Assembly: GCA_024036415.1 (NCBI GenBank)
Contig: JAMWET010000754.1
Location: 143,501 to 207,500, forward strand
Length of the DNA: 64,000 nucleotides
Direction of reading: 5' to 3'
Source: Prochilodus magdalenae
Taxonomy: Eukaryota; Chordata; Actinopteri; Characiformes; Prochilodontidae
Shown: one piece after another, positions 13,381-25,964 of the stretch
Layout of the letters: each line of letters starts with the position of its first letter
Position numbering within the stretch: position 1 is the stretch's first letter
Notes under the pieces: generated by a model
Told to the model about the DNA's origin: nothing
The model's database searches: none
Seen by the model: only the letters and a program-made list of their open reading frames with translations
Position numbers and translations under genes: made by a program

Positions 13381-13604
13381 AGGTTTCCTAAAGAAGGAAC
13401 TAGAAAAGCTTATCTGAGTCACTTCTTGCCCACCACACTAACTATATACATAGTATTTGTGGTTTGTTTTAAATCAAGACTGTTTTCGTCAATTTATTTA
13501 ACTTGATGGATCTTTATAGAACTAGTTCTACCAGTTCATGGCAAGTTTAGACTCTAACCTTCATGTACTAGCTGGAAAATATTATCGAACAGAACACTAA
13601 CTGC

Positions 13605-13745
13605 CTTAAATGTAAATGTAAATATTATTTATAGATCTGTATAGAGCTGAAGAAGCTTTATAGAACCATTGTTTGTAAGTGTGAGTCTGGGTTTTGTACC
13701 CATAGATGCAAAAGGTTCCTTAAAGGATCAAGTGTTTTGCAGTTG
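13605..13745. mobile_element. Possible MITE fragment (AGAACC/GGTTCC type)
   Basis: TATAGAACCATTGTTTG, GCAAAAGGTTCCTTAAAG and nearby AGATCTGTATAGAGC match the texture of the abundant fish 'aagaaccattttt...ggttccttaaagaacc' elements. Ends are not resolved. Confidence 0.4.
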
Positions 13746-13923
13746 TTGTGTAATACATGGAAGAACACGGCCCTTGTTGAATAAGTAATAGAAGCACTCA
13801 CTACGGTGCAGGAGAGAGACTGAGTAGGGGGAATTCTCATTTTACTGAAGCCATCTACCGGTATTAACCCATTACTGCCACTGCTGAACCTTGCAGCTGT
13901 TGTAAGACTCCATGTTTAATTTG

Positions 13924-14098
13924 GCACTTTTAAAATAAAGGTGCAAATAGGTCCAGTAGAAGCCCTTTGGCTTCCTTAAAGACCTTTCAATGAAAAATTC
14001 TTCTTAATTCTGTGAAAGAGTGTGAATTTGAGGAATATTATTACATTGTAGAGAAGCTCTGCCTATTGCAAAGGTTCTGTACAAAATGACGGTGTTGA
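13924..14098 (+). mobile_element. MITE fragment of the AAAATAAAGGTGC type
   Basis: GCACTTTTAAAATAAAGGTG, then CTTTGGCTTCCTTAAAGACC, TTTCAATGAAAAATTCTTC and AAAGGTTCTGTACAAAATG, in the order seen in a widespread teleost nonautonomous DNA element (established knowledge, from memory). Diverged and noncoding. Confidence 0.45.
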
Positions 14099-14330
14099 GA
14101 AAGTTACTAAAATTGTAATTTGTTACAAATAACAGGATTTTACTGATTACTTTGGGTAAAGAGTAATGGAAACACTCCTAACTTCATTTACTTGCAAATG
14201 TTACTCCCTAAACCCCCCAAAAATCCATACCTAGTGCTGTAAAAATGCTGTAGTACTAAAGCAAAACCAGCTGATTTAAATCATGAAGTGTATCCTATTG
14301 AGGTGATTTTGAGGCACTGTGTATATCATT

Positions 14331-14520
14331 CACGGCATTTAGCTGACGCTCTTATCCAGAGCAACTTACAAAGTTAATGATTACAGGTGGGCCTGTGTAG
14401 TGTTAGGACTCTTATTGGTGTAGCTCAGCATAGTCACCTAGACTGGGATTCAAACCCCAGTCTCCCACACGTAGGGGTGTCACCCTGAGTAGTGGTGTTA
14501 CCCACTGAGCTAAACCAACC
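14331..14520 (-). mobile_element. tRNA-derived SINE (V-SINE-like core)
   Basis: Reading the minus strand, the element starts with a tRNA-like head: A box TAGCTCAGTGG (14502-14512) and B box GGTTTGAATCC (14446-14456). It ends with the core GTAAGTTGCTCTGGATAAGA followed by GCGTCAGCTAAATGCCGTG, which is the conserved block of fish V-SINE-type elements. It is not a functional tRNA gene: the stems are not maintained and no mature 3' end is present. Confidence 0.75.
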
Positions 14521-14626
14521 ATGGGGATATTTAGTTTTGAGTTTTGTGTTGGCATAATTAGATGCATCGTCAGAGCACTCATACTACATTGATCATATTT
14601 ACATTCAGAGTGACCCTTTACCTAGT

Positions 14627-14913
14627 GGTCAGCAATATGGCAAAACTACCATATCATGATACTTTAGGTCATATTCACAATACAAAATATGCCTCACCAT
14701 ATTACAGAACTTGACACATCTAAAATACAATTCTAGTAACAACTAAAATTACTTTGTTTGACCATGTACAAACTATATATAAGTCCATTTAAACAGGCCT
14801 TATTATACTCACTTTATAATGAAATGTTTTTGTCAGTGTTCTGACTATAGTGCTGACTATATTGTGACATTATTTATCATGATGAATGGAATAGTATACT
14901 CATATTGCTGACC
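14627..14913. mobile_element. MITE with GGTCAGCAATATG terminal inverted repeats
   Basis: It begins GGTCAGCAATATGGCAAAAC and ends with the inverted copy CATATTGCTGACC; subterminal ATATCATGAT and TATCATGATG are also inverted. About 287 bp, AT-rich and noncoding. A related, more diverged element lies at 54296-54659. Confidence 0.7.
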
Positions 14914-17900
14914 TTTGGCTTAACCTGTTGACTTAATCCATTCTTTTCAGTAGATGCATTTTTAAAGAAAGCTGCAGAGATGTTTTTGCCACACATTTAT
15001 AGTTCATTTATGTAGCGGCCTCATTTATGTAGACTATTTATCTACTTAGTAACAGCTACACATCCTTTCAGACCCAGAGTGTTAAAGTTACACATAATTG
15101 CCTGTGGAGGTTTTTCAGATCTGAAGTGTGAGTGAAGCTAGAGTTTCTCATTTTCCTCCACTGCACTGTTTATCTGATGGCAAGAGTCTTATATTCTCTA
15201 TATAGCTTAATCAAACTCCAGCTTTGGAAACCCTTGTGTTGTTTACCTAGTGTTCCTTCCTTTCCTCCTGCAAATGAATTAGTGTCTTAACCATTATCTA
15301 TTAGGATCTATCAGGATCTTTGTATCAAATCGACTAAGAATCGCAAAAAAAATAACTTAATGGCTGGCTTGAAATGAAATACGTGAAGTATCAGTAGCTC
15401 TGACTTTTACATAGTACTGTACAATCCAATAGTGAAGGTGCGGAAATAGACAGTGTGAAGTATGCGTGCATGTGTAAATGTCAGGAACGGGGATGGTGTC
15501 CTTTCCGACTACACACACCTCACTGAGGCTGGTGTATACGCTGACATGCGTGCAACAACCTGTTGTCCCCACGACTTCAGACTGTCAGTTTTTATCAAAG
15601 CCGCCATCATTTCTCAAACTCGTTATGTGCACATTAATTACGCTAATGACTTTAATTGCCGATTTGGATAGGTATGTTTATGACAGATAAGAAAAGGTCA
15701 GTCTTCTTTTTAAATTCATAAATCAGATCAGAAAAGGTCAGGTGGAGGTGATAAAAAAAATCAGACAAAACAAGAGCAACACAATCTACTGTTAATCCTT
15801 TCCCCACCACTTACAGGCCTCCTGTCCATTAACGCATTACACTGCCTTACTAAAACATCCACATATTAAGTTTGGATGTGATATGGATGACTGGATGACT
15901 GGATGACTGTAGGGTAAATAGAATAGCGTGCAAGGCAGCATAGAGAACCCTACTGCAGCAGATGCATACCCCCGCAAGGCGAGACTGGAATGAGTCCCCA
16001 GAGCTCTCCTCCTCTCCTGGAGCTCAGGCTGAAAAATCTCCATGCTGAAATGGATCATCTTCCTGCAGTCCTGATGAAAGAGAGCACGTCGTTTCTAATC
16101 CATGTCTCTGTCTCTGGCCTCTCCACCCACCTACTGTGCCATGATTCAGACTCACGCACTAAGGCAGTAATTCAGAACAATGTATGAGACAAAGTTCACT
16201 GAGCGATTAGGATTTGACATTGTGGATTATCACAAATGGGTGAAAATAACCCAAATCTGGTCATTAGAGTAAATTGGCATTGGACAACATCTATTTTCTG
16301 TTATTTTCTCTGTTTTCATTTCAACCTCAGAGCATTACTGGGCCCGAATTATGGAAACACAAATTTTCCTTGTTTTTCCCACATTATTTCCACATATACA
16401 GTCTATTTGGAAATTAAGCTTTAAAAAAGGCCTGCTTTTATTTTAACTGTTTTTGTGATGACACAAAAAGACACAGTGCGTTATATATATCTGTTCATTT
16501 AGCCTACTGCAGTTCTGCCCCACCCATTCACAATTAAGTTATAAAGAATATTTCACATTAGCCTTTTTAAATGATGTACAATACAAAGCAGCCTTAAAAA
16601 GCCATACAGGCATAAACACAAATATTAAATGCATAGAAACAGCCTGTTTAATTCTGAGGGATAAAGAGAGGTTGGAAAAGGTACATGAAAATACATAAAC
16701 ATCTAAAGTGGACCGTAGGGAAAAATAAAAGATGGCACAAACGTATGATATGGTGGCTTTAAAGCAGAGTAATGTGATGAATAATGGATATTGGCAAAAT
16801 AGAGACATAAAAGCTGAGATCTTTCTCAGTTTATTATATCCACAGTTGGCATAGAAGATTCTTCCACTGCATGGGATCCTTGCCCAGAATAGGCAAGGAT
16901 GGGCAAGGATGTGATTGTGTTTTTATTATATTCATAATTAATATTTCAGCTGAAATTAGTAACTAAGTAACATTCGTGGTAGTTCAAAAATAAGGGCAGC
17001 TATTACTTTTGTTTGGACAATGTTTACATATTGCCTAGCAGCCTTGCCAATAGATTGAACAGAAGTGTCACCCAATAAAGTATTTTACCCATATTTCATA
17101 TTTCAGCAAGAATAAAATTATACATAAAAAAAATTTGCCTCAAAAAGTATACGAGAGTACTTCATGTGTAGATTCCAGTAAAAGGCTGGGCTAGATGTAG
17201 CTTAATGCCAACAGGCTAAACACAGTGCTCTGACGTATCGGTTACCGATCCTGTTTTTTCCATTCCCTAGGGCAGAGTTGTGATTGGAGTAAACACACTC
17301 AAATCTGATCTTTAACTCTGGTCCTAAAACAAGTAAATGCATTCGATGTCTTTTGTTACACTGATCACCTTAGGAAGGGTTTGGAATAGGTCAAGCTTGG
17401 AGCTGAAAAGTTTCAGAATTTTGTCCAGATCTTGGCAGTTTGACCTGTTCATCAGCCCTAGCACCACAAAACACTTAGGGGATACAATAAAGGCTTTATG
17501 GCAGCTGTATTTTGCAGGGTTCCAAGGCCTTGACTAATCTTACCTTTAGCCACAGTCTTTACAGAATGACCCGTATCCGTCCGAGAATGGTGCAGAATAG
17601 AAGAGGGTTTTTTTTAGACAGTTATTTAGGAGCTTGGTAAAACTGGCGAAACAGAAAATGGAATGGGATCAGGATGTACATACGATTAGTAACGAAGGCG
17701 ATTGGCATATACTAAGGCCACACTGTATTAAAATTGAATATATTATTATATTGCAGTGTATTCATTTACAAAACATCCAGTTAACTCAGACACAGCTGAT
17801 CAGCCAACACATAGTATCCATATTTATATATTGCTATAAACTAATATAGCAATCAAACACAAGACATTAATAGATTCCCAAATGTAGAAGGTAAATACAT

Positions 17901-18109
17901 ACATCAAAACTTGTTTCATCTTGTTGCATTAATTACCTCATTATGGTTTAACTGACTTGTTGATGCGGTTTAGGATCAACGATGTACTGTGAACCAAACT
18001 TCCCAGAGTAGCTAAGTGTTGAAGTCAACCGTTTTGGATGGCTCCCACTTCCCGATACTTTTTCAATTTTTTATGTTTCTGGTTAGAACTCAGCTTAACT
18101 GCTGTTCCT
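14914..18109. other. Noncoding; CNE-like stretch at 15440-15670
   Basis: No gene recognised. About 15950-16190 is GC-richer than its surroundings. At 16515 GCCCCACCCATTCACA resembles a recurrent fish repeat motif seen again at 19.9 kb and, inverted, at 47.7 kb. Confidence 0.4.
15440..15670. promoter_or_regulatory. Candidate conserved noncoding element, homeodomain-site cluster
   Basis: Ends in CATTAATTACGCTAATGACT followed by TTAATTGCCG: three ATTA/TAAT cores within 40 bp, next to a GC-balanced block with GCCGCCATCATTTC. No ORF or repeat signature. Enhancer function is inference. Confidence 0.35.
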
Positions 18110-18187
18110 CATGGGTCACAGGGGGTGCTGGAGTCTATATGCCAGTAGTCATTGGGGGAAGCAGAAACAACCCCGGACAGGTTCAGG
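18110..18187 (+). mobile_element. Partial SINE-like repeat
   Basis: CATGGGTCACAGGGGGTGCT, then GGAGTCTATATGCCAGTAGT, CATTGGGGGAAGCAG and CCGGACAGGTTCAGG match the internal part of an abundant fish repeat (the 'gggtgctggagcctatcccagc' block). A-rich sequence follows. It lies inside a 160-codon chance frame. Confidence 0.4.
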
Positions 18188-20646
18188 AAAAAAAAAAAAG
18201 AAATGATGAATACAATCTTAAGCATCTGTGGCCTAACACCTGTTGGCAAAAATGGCTGCCTGCTGTGTTAATGTATATGGTATGCTATGTATATGGTGAA
18301 GTCTTTCAAACCGACCTGGATGGAGAATGTGTTCACAGAGAAGTTTTGGTTGGCTATTGCCTTCCAGTGGTTGCTAGCATTGTTAGCCTTGTAGGTAACT
18401 ACATCTGGGGTAAATGGAAAATCACTAAACCATTACTTTCACAAAGTATGTATTGCACAGCCCTAGCATGTACGCTAATCTATCTTAGTGTCTTATAGCA
18501 GATGACCATCTATATTGGAAGCTCTTTACTGCCTAAAGCCTCTATATGGTTCCACAGAAGCAGAATATCGCCCACCTGTTTTAGAGGAAAAATCCTTGCC
18601 CATCTTTCAGTCTGTGGGGAGATCCAGATTATAAAAGTCAGTGGTGCATATTACATGCTGCACATGTTGTAGACTGCAGATTGAGGCCATGGTCGCATTC
18701 TCAGTAAAACACATTGAAGCCGTATGTTGATCTGTCTGTAGAAGATGGGATAAAAGCACTTTCTGTCTTTTAACCCTAAAGGGCAATGCTCGAAATCACA
18801 CAGAACTCAGCTCGGAGAGCCATTGTCTTTTCTCAGGAGCACAGAAAAGGCCTTATTGTTAACTGAGAGTATCATCTATTCTGACCCGTTAAAAGGCATG
18901 AGTAAAATGCATGAGATAATAGAAACAAATGCTCGGTGTAGACAGAGAGTACCATTTTCTGCATGGCTTGAGTCGGTGAATCAAAATCTGAAGCAACATG
19001 ATGTATTCACAGCGGTATTCCAGTATATTTCAGCAAGACAAGCAGTCCCCCAAGGGCTCCAGTCTACCTAGACGTAACCTACATTATAGGTATTTTCATG
19101 GGACACAATGGAAAGAAGATACTGGATGGTATATTGATGAAATGAACTTAACAAATCTTTACAGGGAACACACCTACATATTTCAGTGCACATTCACTGT
19201 TTATTTGCTCAGTTGCATCTTGGGATAAATCAGCAAAACATACATTTTGGCCAAATTTGACAGCATAGCAAAAAGTAAACCATATTCCTAAATATAAGTA
19301 TATAACCATCTCATACATTAATGACATCTATTAAATTCATGTATGCATTTAGGTGGTTACAGCTGCATTTACCCCAACACCTTTTTGTACCTTCAATAAG
19401 ATAAAAGACATGAGTTGAAGAGATATTTGCTAGCTAGGGTGGAGGTCAGCATACTGCAAAGGGGAACTGCTTTCAGATCACTGTGAGAAAGGCCGACACT
19501 GCACGCAACTCAGTGGATGTGCGCTCTTTGATTTGTGTCTCAGCAAGGCTCCATCTTCTGTTCACTCAAGATTGTAATCAGAAGCCCAGGGAGCCAGGAT
19601 GGATGTGCCAAGTCATGTATACAGTAATTATTGGAGAGAGTAGTATGTTGATGTCTTAACAGCCTGTAAACATCTTTTTTGAACCTGTCAGAACTTAAGT
19701 AGATAGCGAAAAAATATCTTAGTGTTATGACTTAATCTATTGATGCCTGATTTTGTCCTAATGGTTACTCACTCGGCCATTTACAGAGCCCATATCATGG
19801 CCTTTTTAAATACAAATGTAATATTTAAATGCTTAAAAATGTTTATAAATTGCTTTTGCAAATAAATTCCTTCATATAAATTTATATAAAATTGGCCCAG
19901 GATAGTTTAGCCCCACCCATTCACACTGACATTAAATTTTCTATGTCATGTTTTAAGCACAGTATCAAAAACTAGAGCTGGCTCGAATACCATTTTTGGG
20001 CTCTGGAGCTTTGGCTGTTAATCCACACTGAAGCTTCACCCTGATAAAGTTATTCTGAAAATCTGCGTCCCTCAGTTTTGTAGGACAGTGGATTGTTTCT
20101 GTCTCCAGCTCCAGCTGGGGCTGCTAGTTGCTTTCCTTGCTCCATGTGGTAGACCTGCTAGCCTTTTTTAGCGTCAGGCTCGTGGAAAAGGCAGTGGGCT
20201 AACTACTTATACATCCCAGTGTGGGCTGACAAAATGTATTGTGGCACTGTCACACTGCGTTACATGTAGTTCAGTGTTTTACAGAGAAGAATTATTTTTG
20301 TTGGGCTATTTTAGGTTCACTCATACAAAGACTTTTATGTCAAAGAGCCTGGATACGGGTGGAGTGGTGGGTTTTCCAGAGTAAAGCAGTAGAGCACTGA
20401 CTTTCTTCAGGGCATGTTTCACACAGTTTCCAGCAAATTAGAAATAAATCTTTGGTACAGACCATAACCTTGAGTTGTAGGGAACTCTAAACATTATAAT
20501 ATTTTATTGAGTCCCCAGAATTAAAAAAAGAAAACCTACCCAACGAATGAACAACAAAATACTTGAATATTTGGGTCTAGCCCTACAACTGCAAACTGTT
20601 TTATTTGAAAAATTTTCAATTAGTCATTTATAATTTTATGTTTATG

Positions 20647-20649
<3 letters not shown>
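18188..20649. other. Noncoding sequence, partly repeat-derived
   Basis: No gene. At 19900-20090, TTAGCCCCACCCATTCACAC and AGCTGGCTCGAATACCATTT resemble common fish MITE segments, but ends are not resolved. The remainder shows nothing recognisable. Confidence 0.4.
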
Positions 20650-20697
<48 letters not shown>

Positions 20698-20714
20698 TAT
20701 ATATATATAATAGT

Positions 20715-20749
<35 letters not shown>

Positions 20750-20869
20750 TATATATATAATATATATATATATATATTATACATTGTACATTAGTACACT
20801 ATACATACACCATAATATATATATTATATATATATATATATAGAATATAATATAATATATATATATATT

Positions 20870-20901
<32 letters not shown>
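20650..20901. repeat. Long AT dinucleotide block
   Basis: About 250 bp composed almost wholly of TA repeats with small interruptions (AATA, TTAT, one unique segment near 20780-20815). It abuts the left arm of the foldback element. Confidence 0.95.
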
Positions 20902-21433
20902 TATGATTTAGGATTCAATATTAACAGTATTGCAGCAGCTTGTTTAAAGGGAAAGGTAGCAGTGTACACTGAGAAAAGAAAATTTTTTACACCCACTTGC
21001 ACCTACAGCTGCCACAAGTGACTTACAGCTTTTTAAAGAGTGATGCAATTGTAAGAAATGTGCAGAATTGTAAAAGGTAATATGTATATATATTGTCGCT
21101 GTCCGAAGAAAAACATGTATCTTCATTTTTGTTGATTTTTACTTTTATGCCTCATTTGATCACATGAGCTGCTTTTTACACTGTGTGTGAATTTCATGAA
21201 GAATGGACCGACAGAAATGGCCCAAAACTGCCTGGAAAGCCGTCTGATTCCTTTGACTTCCATTCAAATTTACTTAGCTTTTTGGCCTCTCCTGTAAAGT
21301 TGCCATTTTGGAGATACCTGTTTTCCTTTGGACAGCGAAGATATATATTTTTTACCTTCTTACAACTGCTAACTGCTACCTTTCCCTTTAAACAGGCAGC
21401 TGCAATACTGTTACAATTAAATCCTAAATCATA
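20902..21433. mobile_element. Foldback element with 62-bp inverted arms enclosing a MITE
   Basis: Left arm 20902-20963 and right arm 21372-21433 are inverted copies matching at 57 of 62 positions by my count (shared core CTGCTACCTTTCCCTTTAAA). Inside lies MITE copy A (21088-21348). Between left arm and MITE there is about 100 bp with no partner on the right side, although the short segment just outside each MITE end (ATTGTAAAAGGTAA versus GTTGTAAGAAGGTAA) is inverted again. This suggests a long terminal inverted repeat split by an insertion, or a MITE nested in another element. Confidence 0.75.
21088..21348 (+). mobile_element. MITE, CGCTGTCC-TIR family (copy A, full length)
   Basis: About 261 bp. 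The left end TTGTCGCTGTCCGAAGAAAA and right end TTTTCCTTTGGACAGCGAAG are inverted copies over 30 or more bases. Internal landmarks shared with other copies in the window are TGCCTCATTTGATCACATGA, TTTACACTGTGTGTGAATTT, CAGAAATGGCC and CCTCTCCTGTAAAGTTGCC. No coding capacity. Superfamily is unknown to me; the ends lie in TA-rich sequence, so a TA target preference is possible. Confidence 0.85.
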
Positions 21434-24400
21434 ACTCAGCCTCACTGTAAAACGATGTCAGTACAAATGCAGCAAGCCGGCGGATATGAATTCATTTTAT
21501 GTAGCTAAGCAGTTTGCCTTATTTGCTTTCTTTTTCTGTGTGGTGGAATCATGCGACGTCCCCATCAATATTCATATACTTCCACTCATTAAAATGAAAA
21601 TTTGTTATTGGACATGTACGGCCTCTGGCCCGCGCAGCTTCCTCCATAAAAAAGGTACATACTCAGAGATGAAAGTAGGATGGCAGAGCCCGTGCTTATT
21701 CAGCAGTCTGTTGTGGTTAAAGGAAAATGCTGACTTTTGGCATTCTTTGCAAAATTAACAATGCATTATCATTTAGATACCTGGGGAGTGATAAAATACT
21801 GACTGCAGTTTATGCCTAGCTGTATGTCCCATAACCACTGTTTTGAGTTATTTTTATTGTGAAATGTTTCTGAAGAGCATAGATTTGCTGGTGCTAATGT
21901 TATTCCAGAGAAAGAGGGTGGGGGGCACGTTTAAGTGACTGAAGAGTAATGGAGCTCGGTGTGCTGAGGGGTTGAAATGCTATTTTCATTTATGTGGTAG
22001 GAGCTCTTTGAATGTACTGCAGAAGCAGTTCTCCTCTGAGAACAAGCATGTAAACAAATACATCTTTTGGCTTGCACCATGCCAGTAACTGCTGTCTGGC
22101 TTTCAGGATCCAGTCGTTGATTTCCATGCATGATGTCTTTGATGTAGTTGCCAGCCAGATAAAAGCAATAATTTGACTGAAACGTCCAATATCTGGTTGG
22201 TTCTTTACATTTGCAATGCTGCTATGCGGCTAATGTAGCTAATTCGACACAACCCTATACTCCTCCCATTGTCACTGTGCGAAATGCATGCCTGAGTCAC
22301 CATGTTGTATGGATAGGTGATCTTAAATAGACTTGCTTATCTGGTTTCTGGCCCTGCATGATATAATTATCTTTAAAATGATCTACAAAATGGTCAAACA
22401 TCACCAACATTATGGCTAAAACACAGCCTTGCTTATGGTTTCAGCTGTGTGATGTACTTTTAACCATTTTTATAGACAGCAGTACATCATACAGTGTCAA
22501 AAATCAAATAACCAAGTCTATTTGAGATCGCTGAACCACACGACATGGTTTGAGGCAAGCGTGCAATGAGTTAGGAATGCAGTTTGAAGCTTCCATTGCT
22601 TGTTAGCCACATCAGCTTTGTAGCTTCAGTAACAAAACTAAAGAAGCAAACTTCAGACACCAAAATATGTTTATGTCTAGAGATGATACACTTTGTGGGT
22701 CTGTTTTAAATCTTCTTACTTATATTATTCTTGGATTGATCTGTAGGCCCAGCCTGTAGAACGTCAGTCCGGTGTTGTTTATCCCGGCTCCCATTTTGAA
22801 AGTGTGAATGAGAGTAATGACGTCAATCACATTGACGTATGATACAGTAAAACTCCAGAATGGTTGTAACTGACAGTCTGTCTGGTGTCTTACCCTGGTT
22901 TACAGACCTAGATTGAGCGCTTGGATTTGCTCCATTTGGAGAGTATCGCTTTCCTCTGAGTCTTCAGATGAGATGGGAAATATTGGAAACAATTACACTG
23001 AGATTTTCTTCAATAACGCTGAAGGATTGTGTGTATTCTGGCATGAGCGGAATGTTTTATCTCCTGAAATAGCAGAAAAAAGCCACCACGCTAGCACAGA
23101 CTAATAACACTATAAAATTCCATATATGAATTCCATAAGCGCTGGGTTGTGCTGCTAGGGTTTGATATTATGATGTTTTCTGAATAAATAATAGCTTCAG
23201 ATGATATTTAAGTTTGCATTTATATAGTTAGGCGATTCAAGCCGTGCTCCCTGAGTACTGCTACCCTCTGTAGGGAGCGTCTTATAAGCCTGAGATTGTT
23301 TTAGCTTGTATTAATTGAACTGTTCTGTGCTGCTACTTATTAAATTGCACCAACAGGAATCTTATATAGTATAGTAAATATGAACCAGAGCGCAAATGAG
23401 TTTCAGATCTTACAGTGAATTTATTGTTTATGTATTTCAAACTTTTCTTTGAAAATAGAAAGTCTCCAGTGGATTTCAGACCCTGCAGTTAATTACGTTT
23501 TTGTTGTGCATCATGTGACTGAAGCTCTCTTGGCTGCATCTCTGTCTGTTTTATGTAAAATGAAATCTCTTTGTTAGTCTGACGTCTGTGACTTTTGGTG
23601 GCAGCTCAGCTTTATCTGCAAAAGCTATGCAGCTCTTCAAGACGTTATTCTCCCATGTGATTATTGAATAACACATCAAGGATGAAGTAATGTCCTATCA
23701 GTTCCATGTGATGGTATTATTTTCGCTTTTATCTATCTGCCTGAGAGTTATGTTTTACCAGCGTTCTGGTCTGGTCTGTAGCTGTCATGATAACAAATTT
23801 TGACGATGTGAAACCTGAAGGACTATCATTATGGAAGTTCACAATAGCTCTTTGCATGGCTTTGTCAAAGAGTCTGGTTGTTCTGTGTAAGAATCCAGAT
23901 GGAAGAATAAGCACTTTCCTCAGTACAGCGTCTCGCTTTTTCCTAAACTGAAATAGCAGCCAGTTCGCCGTGCCCTTGGACATTGTAGTTATTTGGCATT
24001 TTGTGTCTGGAAAGGTAACTGCTCAAAATTCACAGTAATCTGGGAAAACTGTTTTGAAGATCTTCAAACTGAAGGTCATAAAGAGACAAGGGGAAATAGG
24101 ACAGGTGTGGGTTTGTTCTGGTGGTTTGGGGTAAGAATCATTTTTTGTTTCATGAAGGGAAAGAGGTGGCTCTGAAGGTTTTGGAATTTCATGTACTATT
24201 TTTTAATGCTTCCTTTCAGTCTTGTTCTTTTAGGACATGTAAGAATGGAGATATTTTAATGCGCAGCCGGACTGTGAAGGACAGTGAGGAAGCACAAATT
24301 TAGATATTGGTCAGTTTTTAGAAGGTGACTTTGCTTCACTGAACTACATAATTGGGGAACATTGTGCTCCTGTGTGAGTCTATGGTACATTAAGCATCAT

Positions 24401-25916
24401 CATTAGTAAAATTTCAGTGATGCTGTCTTGTTGAGTAGTTCCGCTCAGGTCTTAATAATAACTAATGAGGACTAGATTTGGATTATGAAGTAGTCAGATC
24501 ATTTAGTTGGAGAAAGGGCTAAAAGATTAATGACCTTATATTAAAATTGCCATTTAAAAGATTAAAACCGCGTCTTGTATAGCAATCATTAATATAATAT
24601 CAGAGCTTGTAAACTGCCTGTGGATGAATTAGACCTATCAGAGGCAGCCAAACAACTATATGCTGTGACATCACAACTACAGCAAACTGAGAAAGAGGAT
24701 GTTCCTTTCTTACCGACCAAATAACAGGCCCGGACCTCAGTTCCCAGAAAATAATAATGAATCAATACTGAATCTTAGGGCTAGTCCATTTCTTCTCCAT
24801 CCAGTCTTTTTTGATTGCTCATGCTATTCTCACTGCACCTACCTTTTCTCATCTCTGTGTAAATGTATTCCTGTGAAGGTTTGGAATGAAGCATGAAACA
24901 CACATGAAACAGCTGTGCTTTATTGAAAGTCTGCAGCACCAGTTCGGATCACTGGGGTATTAAGTATAAATGCTTGGCGCACTGAATAATGCATTGCTTC
25001 ACATTCATTCAGAGTGCAGATTAGCATAGGAAGTATGTAACTGCTTATTGTAGCTTTATTTATCTATGGCTTTGGTGAGTCCTGAATTATTTATGTCTAT
25101 GTCTTCTCTTGTTCTCACAGACGGGGTAGACATTAGAACTGATGTAAGTGTGGCTTAAAAGGTTCACACAGGCAGCCAAAGTTTCTCGTTTCTTAATTTT
25201 TCCTCAGGATGGTGCATTACAACTCAGACAAATTAGATCTTAACCACACGTCTAGAGTGTCCGGAACTTATTGCCATGTGGTCTAGTCATTAGCCGGCGC
25301 GGTTGATGGGCATGTTGACTTTTGTTTCAGGAATGGGAAGTGGCGATAGAATGAATGTGTTTTGGAATGTCTTTATACTCCTGTATTTCAAATATGATTT
25401 TCCTTTTTTTAAATATTTATTTGCACACATCATTTATATATCGGTTTGGGCAGATTATTGCTAAAATTACGGACATTTTGAAGCAAAAATCATCAGCATC
25501 AGACAGATGTTTAATTCTTAATCCAATATTAAATGAATACCATATTATATTTGGAAAAATAATGTTGGATTTCTCCCTGATGCTAATACAGGTAAATGTA
25601 GGTTTTATAAATATATACATATCAGCAGATATGTACATAAAAGAAATTAGGATTAGTTAGCAATTCCCATATTGGTGGGTCCTTATTCCCAACAAATTCT
25701 AAAGTTTAGGTAGGCCTGTGCCAATGTTGTTTATAAAACTAATTAGCCATTCTTTCTCTTATATTATTGATGGTAATTCCAGCTAATCAATCTGGGTCAA
25801 ACTATAAAAATGGACGGATTCCAAAACAACTCTAAACTAAAAGGACTTCATTGAGATGTGACAGTGTAAAGCTATGTTAACCAATGCTCTTTTAAAACAA
25901 GCAGATTAGTTGAATT
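21434..25916. other. Noncoding; CNE-like stretches at 21.6-21.85 and 21.9-22.15 kb
   Basis: No exon or clear repeat. About 21600-21830 and 21900-22140 have balanced, complex sequence (GGCCCGCGCAGCTTCCTCCA; GCACCATGCCAGTAACTGCT). From 22.2 to 25.9 kb I see ordinary AT-rich sequence without recognised features. Confidence 0.45.
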
Positions 25917-25964
25917 AGATAGATAGATGGATAGATAGATGGATAGATAGATAGATAGATAGAT
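25917..25964 (+). repeat. (GATA)n/(GATG)n microsatellite
   Basis: About 12 tetranucleotide units, GATA with interspersed GGAT variants. Confidence 0.95.

Noticed and set aside
14331..14520. Possible tRNA gene (A and B boxes present)
   Set aside because: The tRNA-like head is fused to a V-SINE-like body and the cloverleaf is not maintained; it is a SINE.
18016..18498. 160-codon + strand frame with hydrophobic segments
   Set aside because: No ATG at its left edge, and it runs through a SINE-like repeat and an A-rich run. Not coding.
25917..25964. Short regular repeats resembling a CRISPR array
   Set aside because: Simple GATA tetranucleotide units without spacers, in a vertebrate genome. The same holds for 50651-50694.
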